This document shows positions 52,278 to 61,816 of a DNA stretch of 64,000 bases, piece by piece (position 1 is the first letter of the stretch; each line of letters opens with the position of its first letter). Made by a program: the position numbers and the translations under genes. The notes beneath the pieces were generated by a model. The model was not told the origin of the DNA and did not search any database. It worked only from the letters and a program-made list of their open reading frames with translations. The stretch lies in contig JAHDQS010000009.1 of the NCBI GenBank assembly GCA_018433675.1, forward strand, positions 62,001 to 126,000. Direction: 5' to 3'. The stretch comes from Clostridia bacterium (GTDB lineage Bacteria > Bacillota > Peptococcia > DRI-13 > SM3-B62).

Positions 52278-52877
52278 GTGAAAAAAAAGAAAACAGAAGG
52301 AGAAGTGGTCGAAGATACGTTACCGGAGGAAGAGAGAGTAGATATAAAAGAGCAATCTGAAAAAGACATTGGAACTGAAGAAACGGTTTCCCGGAAGGAA
52401 CAGGAAGAGGAGCCGGAAAGCAAAATGTTAGAAATCAAAGAGGCAGAGGTCAAAGAATTAAATGAAAAGATATTAAGGATTCATGCTGATTTTGATAATT
52501 ACAGAAAGAGAGCGCAAAGAGAAAAAGAGGAGTGGGTTAAGTATTCCTCACTGGATTTAATTAATAAAATGCTTCCGATTATCGATAATCTGGAAAGAGC
52601 GGTAGAATCTCTTGAACAGCAAGATGAGACAATCAAAAAGATTTTTGCCGGCATTGAAATGATTTACCGGCAGTTGATGGAGGTGCTGGGGGAAGAAGGA
52701 CTGTTGAAAATCGAATCCCTTGGCAAGGTTTTTGACCCTCAGTTTCATGAGGCCATGATGCAGGTTGAGGCTGAGGAAGGCCAAGAGGACAATGAGATAG
52801 TAGAAGAATTGCGTAAAGGATACTGCTTTAAAGATAGGGTAGTACGTCCTACCATGGTGAAGGTAGCAAAAAAATAA
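52278..52877 (+). CDS. grpE: Nucleotide exchange factor GrpE
   Basis: The product (199 residues) has a long acidic N-terminus, a coiled coil (LNEKILRIHADFDNYRKRAQ) and the C-terminal beta domain ending YCFKDRVVRPTMVKVAKK, the GrpE signature. It releases ADP from DnaK. I chose GTG 52278, eight bases after TAGGTGG; two more GTG codons upstream lie on that site. It sits 16 bases after the chaperonin and 38 before dnaK. Confidence 0.95.
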   Translation: MKKKKTEGEVVEDTLPEEERVDIKEQSEKDIGTEETVSRKEQEEEPESKMLEIKEAEVKELNEKILRIHADFDNYRKRAQREKEEWVKYSSLDLINKMLPIIDNLERAVESLEQQDETIKKIFAGIEMIYRQLMEVLGEEGLLKIESLGKVFDPQFHEAMMQVEAEEGQEDNEIVEELRKGYCFKDRVVRPTMVKVAKK

Positions 52878-52915
52878 ACCTAGTTTTATTAATTTGAACA
52901 TAGGAGGGAATAAAA

Positions 52916-54760
52916 ATGGGCAAAGTTATTGGAATTGATTTAGGCACGACAAATTCTTGTGTGGCGTTTATGGAAGCCGGCGAGCCTGTTGTAATAACAA
53001 ATTCTGAAGGAAACAGGACGACACCTTCGGTGGTTGCCTTCGCCAAGGATGGCGAAAGGTTAGTGGGGCAGGTGGCAAAACGCCAGGCGATTACCAACGC
53101 CGATCGTACCGTGCAATCTATTAAAAGACATATGGGGACCGACTACAAGGTGAAGATTGATAACAAAGACTATATGCCGCAAGAAATTTCGGCGATGATA
53201 CTTCAAAAGCTGAAGGCAGATGCCGAAGGTTATCTTGGCACGAAAGTGGATAAAGCTGTAATCACGGTACCTGCATATTTTAACGATTCCCAGCGTCAGG
53301 CGACTAAGGATGCGGGGAAAATAGCCGGGTTGGAAGTGTTAAGGATCATCAATGAGCCTACGGCTGCCGCGCTTGCTTATGGTATAGAAAAAGAAGAAGA
53401 TCAAACCGTTTTAGTTTACGACCTGGGTGGAGGAACCTTTGATGTTTCGATACTCGAATTAGGTGAAGGTGTGTTTGAGGTCAAAGCCACCAGCGGTAAT
53501 AATAAGCTGGGTGGGGATGATTTTGATGAAAGAATAGTACAGTGGATGACAGAGGAATTCAAGAAACAGACCGGGGTGGATTTAAAGAAGGACAAAATGG
53601 CTATGCAGCGCTTAAAAGAGGCTGCTGAAAAAGCAAAACATGAACTGTCCTCAGTTGTAACATCAAATATCAATCTGCCCTTTATTACCGCAACCTCTGA
53701 CGGACCGCAGCATTTAGATTTAAACCTAACCAGGGCTAAGTTCAATGAGATGACTGCCGACTTGGTGGAAATGACAATGGGGCCGACGCGCCAGGCTTTA
53801 AAAGATGCGGGTATAGAGGTTGGAAAGATCGATAAGATCCTTTTAGTAGGAGGTTCAACAAGGATTCCGGCGGTTCAGGAAGCCATTCGCAACCTGCTTG
53901 GCAAAGAGCCTTTCAAAGGGATCAACCCCGATGAGTGTGTGGCTCTTGGTGCAGCAATTCAAGCAGGAGTTCTGGTAGGGGATGTCAAGGATGTGCTTTT
54001 ACTTGATGTAACACCGCTCTCGTTGGGTATTGAAACTTTAGGGGGTGTATTCACCAAGTTAATCGAAAGAAATACGACGATACCTACCTCCAAGAGTCAG
54101 ATTTTCTCAACTGCCGCGGACAATCAGACCTCCGTTGAGATCCACGTTTTACAGGGCGAAAGGGAAATGGCTGCTTACAACAAGACCTTGGGACGTTTCC
54201 AACTGACTGGCATTCCGCCGGCTCCCAGAGGCGTACCGCAAATCGAGGTTAAGTTTGACATCGACGCTAACGGAATAGTCAACGTATCGGCCAAAGATAT
54301 GGGGACAGGGAAGGAGCAAAAGATTACTATTACCGCTTCCACCAGTCTTTCGAAAGAGGAAATCGACAGCATGGTTAAAGAATCTGAAAAACATGCCGAG
54401 GAAGACAAGAAGAGAAAAGAAGAGGTTGAATTGAAGAACCAGGCCGATAACCTCATTTATCAGGCTGATAAAACCTTAAAGGATTCCGGCGACAAGGCGG
54501 ACCAAGAGGATAAGGATAAAATAAACGCCGCCAAGGAGGACCTGCAGAAGGCTGTTCAGGGAGATGACACGGAGGCCATCAAGCAGAAGACCGAGGAACT
54601 GACTAATGCTTTGTATCAACTGACTTCAAAGCTCTATCAGCAGACAGGGCAAGAGCAAGCAGAAGCAGGTGCTAATGCGGCGGGAGAAGCAGGAAACACA
54701 GGCGAAAATGATGATGAGAACGTAGTCGATGCCGACTATAAAGTGGAGGAAGACAATTAA
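52916..54760 (+). CDS. dnaK: Molecular chaperone DnaK (Hsp70)
   Basis: The 614-residue protein shows the full Hsp70 signatures: [12 protein letters not shown] at the start, [17 protein letters not shown], and [17 protein letters not shown]. The substrate-binding domain begins [20 protein letters not shown], and the C-terminal acidic end reads [13 protein letters not shown]. It is the Gram-positive form, which lacks a segment in the nucleotide-binding domain. It works with DnaJ and GrpE in folding and disaggregation. AGGAGGG precedes the ATG. A perfect hairpin follows before dnaJ. Confidence 0.98.
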   Translation: MGKVIGIDLGTTNSCVAFMEAGEPVVITNSEGNRTTPSVVAFAKDGERLVGQVAKRQAITNADRTVQSIKRHMGTDYKVKIDNKDYMPQEISAMILQKLKADAEGYLGTKVDKAVITVPAYFNDSQRQATKDAGKIAGLEVLRIINEPTAAALAYGIEKEEDQTVLVYDLGGGTFDVSILELGEGVFEVKATSGNNKLGGDDFDERIVQWMTEEFKKQTGVDLKKDKMAMQRLKEAAEKAKHELSSVVTSNINLPFITATSDGPQHLDLNLTRAKFNEMTADLVEMTMGPTRQALKDAGIEVGKIDKILLVGGSTRIPAVQEAIRNLLGKEPFKGINPDECVALGAAIQAGVLVGDVKDVLLLDVTPLSLGIETLGGVFTKLIERNTTIPTSKSQIFSTAADNQTSVEIHVLQGEREMAAYNKTLGRFQLTGIPPAPRGVPQIEVKFDIDANGIVNVSAKDMGTGKEQKITITASTSLSKEEIDSMVKESEKHAEEDKKRKEEVELKNQADNLIYQADKTLKDSGDKADQEDKDKINAAKEDLQKAVQGDDTEAIKQKTEELTNALYQLTSKLYQQTGQEQAEAGANAAGEAGNTGENDDENVVDADYKVEEDN

Positions 54761-54766
54761 AAGCCG

Positions 54767-54789
54767 GAGGCTGACTTCCTGTCAGCCTC
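54767..54789 (+). terminator. Hairpin between dnaK and dnaJ
   Basis: Perfect 9-bp arms GAGGCTGAC (54767-54775) and GTCAGCCTC (54781-54789) with loop TTCCT. Only TCTCTTTAATT follows, so it is probably a partial terminator or an RNA-processing and stability element that lowers dnaJ relative to dnaK. Confidence 0.5.
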
Positions 54790-54817
54790 TCTCTTTAATT
54801 GTTTGTTGACGGAGTGA

Positions 54818-55975
<1,158 letters not shown>

Positions 55976-55986
55976 GAGAGGATATC

Positions 55987-56925
55987 ATGGATTGGCAGGA
56001 AGTCGTGATACAAACGGAGAAGGAAGCGGTAGAGGCTGTGGCCGAAGTTTTTCATCTGTTGGGCTCCGGGGGTGTTGTTATTGAAGATCCGGAGTTGATA
56101 CAGTATATGACAAAGTCCGGACAGTGGGATGCCTATGAACTCCCGGAGGTATTAATCGAGTCTACCGTTTATTTAGTTAAGGGTTATTTCCCCCTTGACC
56201 AGAGACTGCCTGCAAGACTAGAAGGTCTAAAGAGTGAACTTGATGCAATAAGGCTACGTTTGGGTCATACGCCATACGAAGCGGCTTTTGCGGTTATTAA
56301 CGAAGAAGACTGGGCGAACTCTTGGAAGGCGTATTTTAAGCCGATCAAAATCGGCGATAGAATTGTGGTGCGTCCTACTTGGGAAGAATACACACCTGAT
56401 GAAGGCGAGATAGTGCTGGATATTGACCCGGGAATGGCTTTTGGTATTGGGAGTCACGCTTCGACGGCAATGTGCGTTCGTTTGCTGGAAAAGTATGTCG
56501 GTGACGGAGACTATGTTATTGACGTGGGCACGGGAACGGGAATTCTGTCCATGTCTGCTGTCCGCCTGGGTGCAAAGGGTGTGCTAGCCCTTGATTACGA
56601 CGATACTGCTGTTAAAGTAGCTCGGGAAAACGTTTGTTTGAATCAATTGGACGGTATAATAGATGTGAGATGTAATGATTTGTTGAATGGATTGGCAAAG
56701 AAGGCCGATTTGATAACTGCGAACATTACTGCCGACATTATTAAAAGACTCATGCCCCAGGTCAAAGGTTGTCTAAAGCCGGGCGGTAAGTTTATCACTT
56801 CGGGGATCATTGTCGAACGGGAACCGGAAATTAAAAAGGTTGGTACAGACTTAGGCTTTGTATTATTGGAGGAATTAATCCAGGAAGGATGGGTAGCCTG
56901 TGTCTGGCAGCTTAAGGAGTATTAA
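55987..56925 (+). CDS. prmA: Ribosomal protein L11 methyltransferase
   Basis: The 312-residue enzyme trimethylates L11. Its N-terminal L11-binding domain starts MDWQEVVIQTEKEAVEAVAE. The catalytic domain contains IVLDIDPGMAFGIGSHASTA, VIDVGTGTGILSMSAVRLGA (SAM site) and ITANITADIIKRLMP, with the conserved N-I. I chose ATG 55987 after AGGAGAGG. It follows dnaJ in the conserved dnaJ-prmA-rsmE-mtaB order. Confidence 0.95.
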   Translation: MDWQEVVIQTEKEAVEAVAEVFHLLGSGGVVIEDPELIQYMTKSGQWDAYELPEVLIESTVYLVKGYFPLDQRLPARLEGLKSELDAIRLRLGHTPYEAAFAVINEEDWANSWKAYFKPIKIGDRIVVRPTWEEYTPDEGEIVLDIDPGMAFGIGSHASTAMCVRLLEKYVGDGDYVIDVGTGTGILSMSAVRLGAKGVLALDYDDTAVKVARENVCLNQLDGIIDVRCNDLLNGLAKKADLITANITADIIKRLMPQVKGCLKPGGKFITSGIIVEREPEIKKVGTDLGFVLLEELIQEGWVACVWQLKEY

Positions 56926-56926
56926 G

Positions 56927-57667
56927 ATGCACAGATTTTACGTACCACCGCAGGATATAAGGGAAAAAGAGGCTTATATCAGAGGAGAGGAAATGAAGCA
57001 TTTATCCAGGGTGCTGCGTTTAGTTACCGGCGACCCTGTTGTAATATTTGACGGTCTTGGTTGGGAATATGAGGGTGTGATTGAAGGCTGCGGAAAGAAT
57101 GAGGCTTGTATAAGTCTCAAGCCGGGCAGTTACATGACTAAAGAGAGCTCCTTGAATGTAGTGCTGGTACAGGGTTTGCCCAAGGGAGACAAAATGGAGT
57201 TAATAATTCAAAAGGCAACGGAGTTGGGCGTGAAAAAAATCGTGCCGGTAATGTTACAGCGCAGTGTCGTAAAACTTAACGAGAAAAAAAAGGCAGAAAG
57301 GCTGCTGCGCTGGCAAAAGGTAGCGGTGGAAGCTGCTAAACAGTGCAGGAGAACGGTGGTGCCGGAGGTATCACCTGTTTTTGAACTTAGGGGATTCCTT
57401 GGCGCTTTGCCTTCTGAGAGAGTCTTGCTAACCCCTTGGGAAGGGGGAGGGAGACCTCTAAAAGATGTGTTGGAAGAAATAACCCCCGCTAAAAAGCCTG
57501 TTTATGTTCTCATTGGGCCGGAAGGAGGTCTGGCCGGTGAAGAAGTGCAAGCAATCACGGAAAGCGGAGGAATGACGGTTGATTTAGGACCGCGCATCTT
57601 GCGTACGGAAACGGCAGGACTGGCTGTTTTGGCGAATATTATGTGCCGGTGGGGAGACCTGGGCTGA
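56927..57667 (+). CDS. rsmE: 16S rRNA m3U1498 methyltransferase RsmE
   Basis: The 246-residue SPOUT enzyme starts MHRFYVPPQDIREKEAYIRG and has EEMKHLSRVLRLVTGD in the PUA-like N-domain. The C-terminal knot domain is clear: VLVQGLPKGDKMELIIQKAT ELGVKKIVPVM, LLRWQKVAVEAAKQCRR, VYVLIGPEGGLAGEEV and LGPRILRTETAGLAVLA. The ATG 56927 lies 1 base after the prmA stop and 7 after AAGGAGT. Its TGA overlaps the mtaB ATG (TGATG), implying coupled translation. Confidence 0.95.
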   Translation: MHRFYVPPQDIREKEAYIRGEEMKHLSRVLRLVTGDPVVIFDGLGWEYEGVIEGCGKNEACISLKPGSYMTKESSLNVVLVQGLPKGDKMELIIQKATELGVKKIVPVMLQRSVVKLNEKKKAERLLRWQKVAVEAAKQCRRTVVPEVSPVFELRGFLGALPSERVLLTPWEGGGRPLKDVLEEITPAKKPVYVLIGPEGGLAGEEVQAITESGGMTVDLGPRILRTETAGLAVLANIMCRWGDLG

Positions 57668-58980
57668 TGGAAAAAAGAAAAAAGGTAGCCTTTTATACTT
57701 TAGGTTGTAAGGTAAATCAATATGAGACAGAAGCTTTAAAAGCGCTTTTGATTGGGAAGGGTTATGAAATAGCTAAGCCCCAAGAACCGGCAGATGTCTA
57801 TATTATCAATACGTGTACGGTAACAAATCTTGCCGAAAGGAAGTCTCGTCAGATCATTCGCCGTTGCAGTAAGGGGAATCCCCAGGCAAGGGTAGTAGTG
57901 ATGGGTTGTTATGCTCAGGTTTCACATGGGGAAGTAAAGGAAATAGCCGGAGTGGATCTTGTCGTAGGCGTTGATGGTCGTAAAAAGATTCCTGCCTGGC
58001 TTGAAGAGACGGAAAACAGTAAAGGTGTCTTGGTAAAGGTAACTAAAAACGAAAACGTAAGGGCATTTGAAGAGATTGGAGCCGCACCTTATCTATCTGA
58101 GAGAGTCAGAGCATATCTCAAGGTGCAGGAAGGCTGCGATCAGTTTTGCTCGTACTGCATTATTCCTTATGCCAGGGGTCCCCTGCGGAGCAGGCCTGTT
58201 GAGAAAGTGTTGTCTGAAGCCGGTGAGTTGATTGCTAAGGGATATCGGGAAATAGTACTGGTGGGGATTCATTTAGGGGCATATGGTCGAGATTTTGGCA
58301 AGGAATTGTTGTTGGAAGCTTTGCTGGAAAAACTCCTGAATCTAACAACCTCAGTTCGTTGGAGGTTGAGTTCCTTGGAACCCGTGGAGGTTAATGAGGA
58401 GTTAATCAGACTTATGGAGGATTATGATAATTTCTGTCCTCATCTTCATTTACCATTGCAAAGTGCACATGATGATATTCTCAAATCAATGAACAGACCC
58501 TATACAACCGAACAATATCGTAATATAGTAGAGGGTGTAAGGAAGAGGATTCCTGATATTTGTATTACCACGGATATTATGGTCGGTTTTCCCGGTGAAA
58601 CCCAAGAACATTTTCGTGCTTATATTGAGTTTGTGAAGGAAATGGGTTTCGGGGGTATTCATGTTTTTCAGTATTCGCCCAGAAAAGGGACGCCTGCGGC
58701 AGACTTTCCAAAACAGGTGCCGGCCGCAGTGAAGGCTGAACGCAGCAGTCTGTTAATCGATACGGCCGGAAAGCTGGCTTTTCGATATTCTGCCCGGTTT
58801 GTCGGAAAAAAGCTGCAAGTGCTGGTTGAAAACCCTGTGGGGCAAAATATCTGGGAGGGACATAGTGAAAACTATTTGAACGTCAGGTGCTATGGGGAAG
58901 AACAGCAGAGAGGCCAAATCGTGCCTGTTAAAATAACCAGAAACGAAGGCAAGATATGTTTTGGTGTAAAGGAGGTGTAG
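57667..58980 (+). CDS. mtaB: tRNA (t6A37) methylthiotransferase MtaB
   Basis: The 437-residue radical-SAM enzyme adds the 2-methylthio group to t6A37 of tRNA. The N-terminal UPF0004 domain carries cluster cysteines in YTLGCKVNQYETEAL, NTCTVTN and MGCYAQ. The radical-SAM cluster is CDQFCSYC, followed by IPYARGPLRSRP, and a TRAM domain closes the protein. The ATG overlaps the rsmE stop by one base. It is in the normal place behind rsmE. Confidence 0.95.
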   Translation: MEKRKKVAFYTLGCKVNQYETEALKALLIGKGYEIAKPQEPADVYIINTCTVTNLAERKSRQIIRRCSKGNPQARVVVMGCYAQVSHGEVKEIAGVDLVVGVDGRKKIPAWLEETENSKGVLVKVTKNENVRAFEEIGAAPYLSERVRAYLKVQEGCDQFCSYCIIPYARGPLRSRPVEKVLSEAGELIAKGYREIVLVGIHLGAYGRDFGKELLLEALLEKLLNLTTSVRWRLSSLEPVEVNEELIRLMEDYDNFCPHLHLPLQSAHDDILKSMNRPYTTEQYRNIVEGVRKRIPDICITTDIMVGFPGETQEHFRAYIEFVKEMGFGGIHVFQYSPRKGTPAADFPKQVPAAVKAERSSLLIDTAGKLAFRYSARFVGKKLQVLVENPVGQNIWEGHSENYLNVRCYGEEQQRGQIVPVKITRNEGKICFGVKEV

Positions 58981-58983
58981 GTT

Positions 58984-59325
58984 GTGTCTGATTGTATTTT
59001 TTGCAAGATTATTGCAGGTGAAATTCCAAGCCAAAAGGTTTATGAGGATGATCGGGTCATAGCAATACATGATATCAATCCGGCGGCACCGGTGCATATT
59101 CTTGTGATGCCGAAGGAACATATTGCCAGTATGGAAGAAGTCTCAGATGATCATTTGCCCTTGCTTGGACATATCCATGGGGTAATACGCAAGGTAGCAA
59201 GAGAGCTGAAACTTGATAAGGGTTATCGCATAGTCAATAATTGTGGCGAACAGGGTGGGCAGGAAGTGCCACACATCCATTTCCATTTATTGGGAGGAAG
59301 AAGTTTAACTTGGCCTCCCGGTTAA
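58984..59325 (+). CDS. hinT: HIT-family nucleotide hydrolase (HinT)
   Basis: The 113-residue protein is HinT-like: CIFCKIIAGEIPSQKVYEDD, then HILVMPKEHIASM, and the histidine triad HIHFHLLGG near the C-terminus, preceded by VPH. Such enzymes hydrolyse purine nucleoside phosphoramidates and aminoacyl-adenylates. GTG start, 3 bases after the mtaB stop, with AAGGAGGTG inside the end of mtaB. It is the last gene of the heat-shock transcript before the rpsU promoter. Confidence 0.95.
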   Translation: MSDCIFCKIIAGEIPSQKVYEDDRVIAIHDINPAAPVHILVMPKEHIASMEEVSDDHLPLLGHIHGVIRKVARELKLDKGYRIVNNCGEQGGQEVPHIHFHLLGGRSLTWPPG

Positions 59326-59328
59326 TTC

Positions 59329-59357
59329 TTGACCCTCATCTTGTGTTGCAGTATAAT
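59329..59357 (+). promoter_or_regulatory. Sigma-A promoter of rpsU-yqeY
   Basis: TTGACC (59329-59334), 17 bases, perfect TATAAT (59352-59357), starting right after the hinT stop. The leader of about 95 bases holds no structure I recognise. Confidence 0.8.
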
Positions 59358-59456
59358 ATAACATGTGCATTTTTAGGCTAAATCTCATTTTTCCTGGTGC
59401 GAGATAATGCAGCACATCTACGGCAAGATGGTCTTAGTGGAGGGAGGGAAAAATGC

Positions 59457-59633
59457 ATGAGTGAAATAAAGGTTGGTAAAAATGAAACCCTTGACAGCGC
59501 ATTGCGGCGCTTTAAACGGACTTGCCAAAAGGCAGGTGTATTGTCTGAGGTTAGGAAGCGGGAGCATTATGAAAAACCAAGCGTCAAAAGAAAAAAGAAA
59601 TCAGAGGCAGCAAGAAAGCGGAAATTTAAATAG
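59457..59633 (+). CDS. rpsU: 30S ribosomal protein S21
   Basis: The 58-residue basic protein is S21: [20 protein letters not shown] followed by [20 protein letters not shown] and a Lys/Arg tail. The start is ATG 59457, behind GGAGGGAGGG; another ATG three bases upstream is out of frame and the frame is open further up. It has its own sigma-A promoter and is followed after 12 bases by yqeY, the normal Firmicute pair. Confidence 0.97.
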   Translation: MSEIKVGKNETLDSALRRFKRTCQKAGVLSEVRKREHYEKPSVKRKKKSEAARKRKFK

Positions 59634-59645
59634 GGGGTCCCTTAA

Positions 59646-60104
59646 ATGAGCCTCAAAGAAAGACTTACAGCGGACATGAAGGACGCCATGAAGGCCAAGG
59701 AAGAAGGAAAGCTTAGGCTTTCTGTTATCCGGATGACGAGGGCAGCTGTTAAAAACCAGGAAATTCAGTTAGGGCGTGAATTGAATGAAGAAGAGATGCT
59801 TCAAGTCCTAACAAAAGAAGTAAAGCTGCGGCGGGATGCCATACCGGAATATGAGAAATCAAATCGTCCTCAAGCCATTGAAGATCTTAAACGCGAAATT
59901 GCGGTGCTAATGGAATATCTCCCTCAACAAATGACCGAAGAAGAAGTTGTTGAACTTGTCAAAAGGGTGATTAACGAAGTTAAGGCCGAGTCGCCTAAGG
60001 ATATTGGAAAGGTTATGGGGAAGGTAGTTCCTCAGACTAAAGGCAAAGCCGATGGCAGACTGGTAAGTGAAATAGTTAAGAGCCTGTTAAATGATGAAAG
60101 ATAG
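59646..60104 (+). CDS. yqeY: GatB/YqeY domain protein YqeY
   Basis: The 152-residue protein starts MSLKERLTADMKDAMKAKEE and contains LSVIRMTRAAVKNQEIQLGR, EYEKSNRPQ and LMEYLPQQMTEEEV, with KDIGKVMGKVVPQTKGKADG near the end. This is the YqeY family, related to the tRNA-binding tail of GatB. Its exact role is not known; an effect on tRNA-dependent amidation has been proposed. It closes the rpsU operon before a strong terminator. Confidence 0.93.
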   Translation: MSLKERLTADMKDAMKAKEEGKLRLSVIRMTRAAVKNQEIQLGRELNEEEMLQVLTKEVKLRRDAIPEYEKSNRPQAIEDLKREIAVLMEYLPQQMTEEEVVELVKRVINEVKAESPKDIGKVMGKVVPQTKGKADGRLVSEIVKSLLNDER

Positions 60105-60113
60105 GTAAAAAAA

Positions 60114-60152
60114 AAGGCCGGTAACGAAATTTTTGATTTCGTTACCGGCCTT
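60114..60152 (+). terminator. Terminator of the rpsU-yqeY operon
   Basis: Perfect 17-bp arms AAGGCCGGTAACGAAAT (60114-60130) and ATTTCGTTACCGGCCTT (60136-60152), loop TTTTG. An A-run precedes and TTCTC follows. It closes the conserved core region. Confidence 0.85.
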
Positions 60153-60219
60153 CTCAAATATAAAACCGGTGTTGAGGGAGGGATAGGCACCTCCACGCTG
60201 AAAAAAAACGAAATTCAAA

Positions 60220-60255
60220 TATTACTTTGACAGGTATAGTAATACGTGATAATAT
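60220..60255 (+). promoter_or_regulatory. Promoter and operator of the second padR gene
   Basis: A perfect -35 TTGACA (60227-60232), 17 bases and TAATAT (60250-60255) form the promoter. Around the -35 box lies the inverted repeat TATTACT-N11-AGTAATA (60220-60244). The same operator with the same N11 spacing, and with TTGACA (either strand) inside it, occurs before the PAP2 gene at 62502-62526. Confidence 0.75.
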
Positions 60256-60289
60256 TTTAACAGATAATGTAACGAACAGAGGTGATATA

Positions 60290-60619
60290 TTGATTAGCAG
60301 TGATATTATTCGTGGCCATTTAGATGCTATAATTCTACGCTTAATTTATGAAAAGGACCGTTATGGATATGAAATGTCAAAAGAAATCAGCCGGCGAACA
60401 GATAATCAATTTCAAATAAAAGAAGCATCTCTGTATGCAGTGTTTCAAAGACTTGAAAAAAAAGGAATTATCGAGTCCTATTTAGGGGGTGTTTCTTATG
60501 GGGGCAAAAGAAGATATTATAGAATTACCAGTCTTGGAAAAGCATATTTCAAAGAGCAAATAGCAGAATGGGAGGAAACAAAAAAAATAATCGATATCTT
60601 TATGGAGGTATTAGAGTGA
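60290..60619 (+). CDS. PadR-family transcriptional repressor (second of two)
   Basis: The 109-residue winged-helix protein reads ISSDIIRGHLDAIILRLIYE, KDRYGYEMSKEISRRT, then the recognition helix KEASLYAVFQRLEKKGIIES and wing GKRRYYRITSLGKAYF. This is PadR-s1/LmrR-like. The start is TTG 60290 after GAGGTG; the frame opens earlier, at the TTGACA of its own promoter. The TGA overlaps the GTG of the next gene (GTGA), so PadR and the HAAS protein are translationally coupled. It probably represses its own promoter and the shared operators at 62.5-62.6 kb. Confidence 0.9.
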   Translation: MISSDIIRGHLDAIILRLIYEKDRYGYEMSKEISRRTDNQFQIKEASLYAVFQRLEKKGIIESYLGGVSYGGKRRYYRITSLGKAYFKEQIAEWEETKKIIDIFMEVLE

Positions 60620-61017
60620 AGAAAATAGAAATTTATGTGGATGAGCTGTTTAAAAAAATTCCTCAAAGCCAACAAAAAGAAAATATTGTAAAGGACATTA
60701 AACAAAATCTTGAGGAAAAAGTTTTGGATCTCATGAGTCAAGGAAAATCCGAAGAAGATGCAATCAATAAAGCAATTGTTGATTTTGGAGATATTGAAGA
60801 TATTAAAATGGAACTTGGGAGCAATCAATCGAAAAAAATTGAACAAGCTCGTATACAACTTGGTTTTTCAATTTGTGGAACTGTGTTAATAACCGCTTTG
60901 TTTATCTTTATCAATTTTAATTACACGCCCGATATAATATGGTTTGTATATCCAACCTTTGCAGTATTATGGTGGCCTTTGTTTATGTTATACCGTTGGC
61001 TTGGATTAAGGCAATGA
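60616..61017 (+). CDS. HAAS-domain protein with one two-helix YP-WWPL module
   Basis: The 133-residue protein has an N-terminal HAAS-like domain (IEIYVDELFKKIPQSQQKEN, DGINKAIV-type helix with DFGDIEDIKMELG). It ends in one two-helix membrane module: LGFSICGTVLITALFIFINF, then DIIWFVYPTFAVLWWPLFML. That module is the same unit found four times in the convergent neighbour (61.1-61.8 kb) and recalls 2TM-type domains. GTG start with GGAGG, overlapping the padR stop. It is much shorter than the HAAS partner at 5.3 kb. It is probably the membrane-side signalling partner of PadR. Confidence 0.75.
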   Translation: MKKIEIYVDELFKKIPQSQQKENIVKDIKQNLEEKVLDLMSQGKSEEDAINKAIVDFGDIEDIKMELGSNQSKKIEQARIQLGFSICGTVLITALFIFINFNYTPDIIWFVYPTFAVLWWPLFMLYRWLGLRQ

Positions 61018-61092
61018 AGTATAAAATGCTGCAAGACATTTTTTTATTATCCACTTTGTTTTGTGTTTTGAGAAAACAAACCTAAAGCAAGA

Positions 61093-61126
61093 AAAAAGAG
61101 ATGCGACAAAAATCGCATCTCTTTTT
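61093..61126. terminator. Bidirectional terminator
   Basis: Perfect 14-bp arms AAAAAGAGATGCGA (61093-61106) and TCGCATCTCTTTTT (61113-61126), loop CAAAAA. It lies between the convergent HAAS and four-repeat membrane protein genes. Confidence 0.9.
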
Positions 61127-61137
61127 AAAAGCTATTC

Positions 61138-61776
61138 TCAATCATTAGATTTACTTTTTACCTTGAAATAATAGTAAGAAAGCGGCCACCATAATATAGC
61201 AAATGCAGGATAAACTGCCCAGATCTCATCCGGCGAAGAGCATATGTTAACAATTGTAAAGAAAAGTATGGTTAGTAAAGCGCCAAAAATTGAAAACCCA
61301 AAATACTGTTTTCTTTTTATAAAGTATAGAGTAGAAGGCCACCAGATTGCTACATAGGCTGGATATATAGCCCAGGGATAACCTGGTGATAGCACTATAT
61401 TTAATGTAGAGTAATATAAGATGATACTTATACATCCAATAACAGCATAACCTATCAGTGCTGTTTTCTTTCCCATGCAGACGATAATCGGCCATAACAA
61501 GGCAGGAAACACTGCATACCAAAACCATGGATGAGAGGGCGAAAACAGGTAGTTTGAGAGAATAAAAAAGGACGAAAGGAGTAGCCCCCCCATAATAGAA
61601 AAAGCTCTAATATCTCGTTTGAAAAGATAATGTAAAATCAAAGGAATACATAGAATACAAAATGACGGATAGACGAACCACGGATAATTCCTACTGGTTA
61701 GTAGATTAATAATGGCTAAGAACGAAATGGTCATGATACTACCCGACCATACAAAACTCATTGTGTATTTATTCAT
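61138..61776 (-). CDS. Membrane protein of four two-helix YP-WWPL repeats
   Basis: The product (212 residues) is almost entirely membrane helices arranged as four repeats of about 50 residues. Each has a short loop and a signature like S-P-x-x-P-W-x-x-YP-x-F-x-x-L-W-W-P-L. Examples are RNYPWFVYPSFCILCIPLIL, SPSHPWFWYAVFPALLWPII, SPGYPWAIYPAYVAIWWPST and SPDEIWAVYPAFAILWWPLS. Between them are GF-S-x-x-G-x-LL helices. I know no named function; the repeat resembles 2TM-type modules. I chose ATG 61776 behind AAGGAGG; a TTG at 61812 is in frame. It lies behind the PAP2 gene on the same strand. Confidence 0.7.
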   Translation of the reverse strand: MNKYTMSFVWSGSIMTISFLAIINLLTSRNYPWFVYPSFCILCIPLILHYLFKRDIRAFSIMGGLLLSSFFILSNYLFSPSHPWFWYAVFPALLWPIIVCMGKKTALIGYAVIGCISIILYYSTLNIVLSPGYPWAIYPAYVAIWWPSTLYFIKRKQYFGFSIFGALLTILFFTIVNICSSPDEIWAVYPAFAILWWPLSYYYFKVKSKSND

Positions 61777-61816
61777 TTCAGACTTTTTCCTCCTTTTTTC
61801 TGATTGAGTCAAGGGA

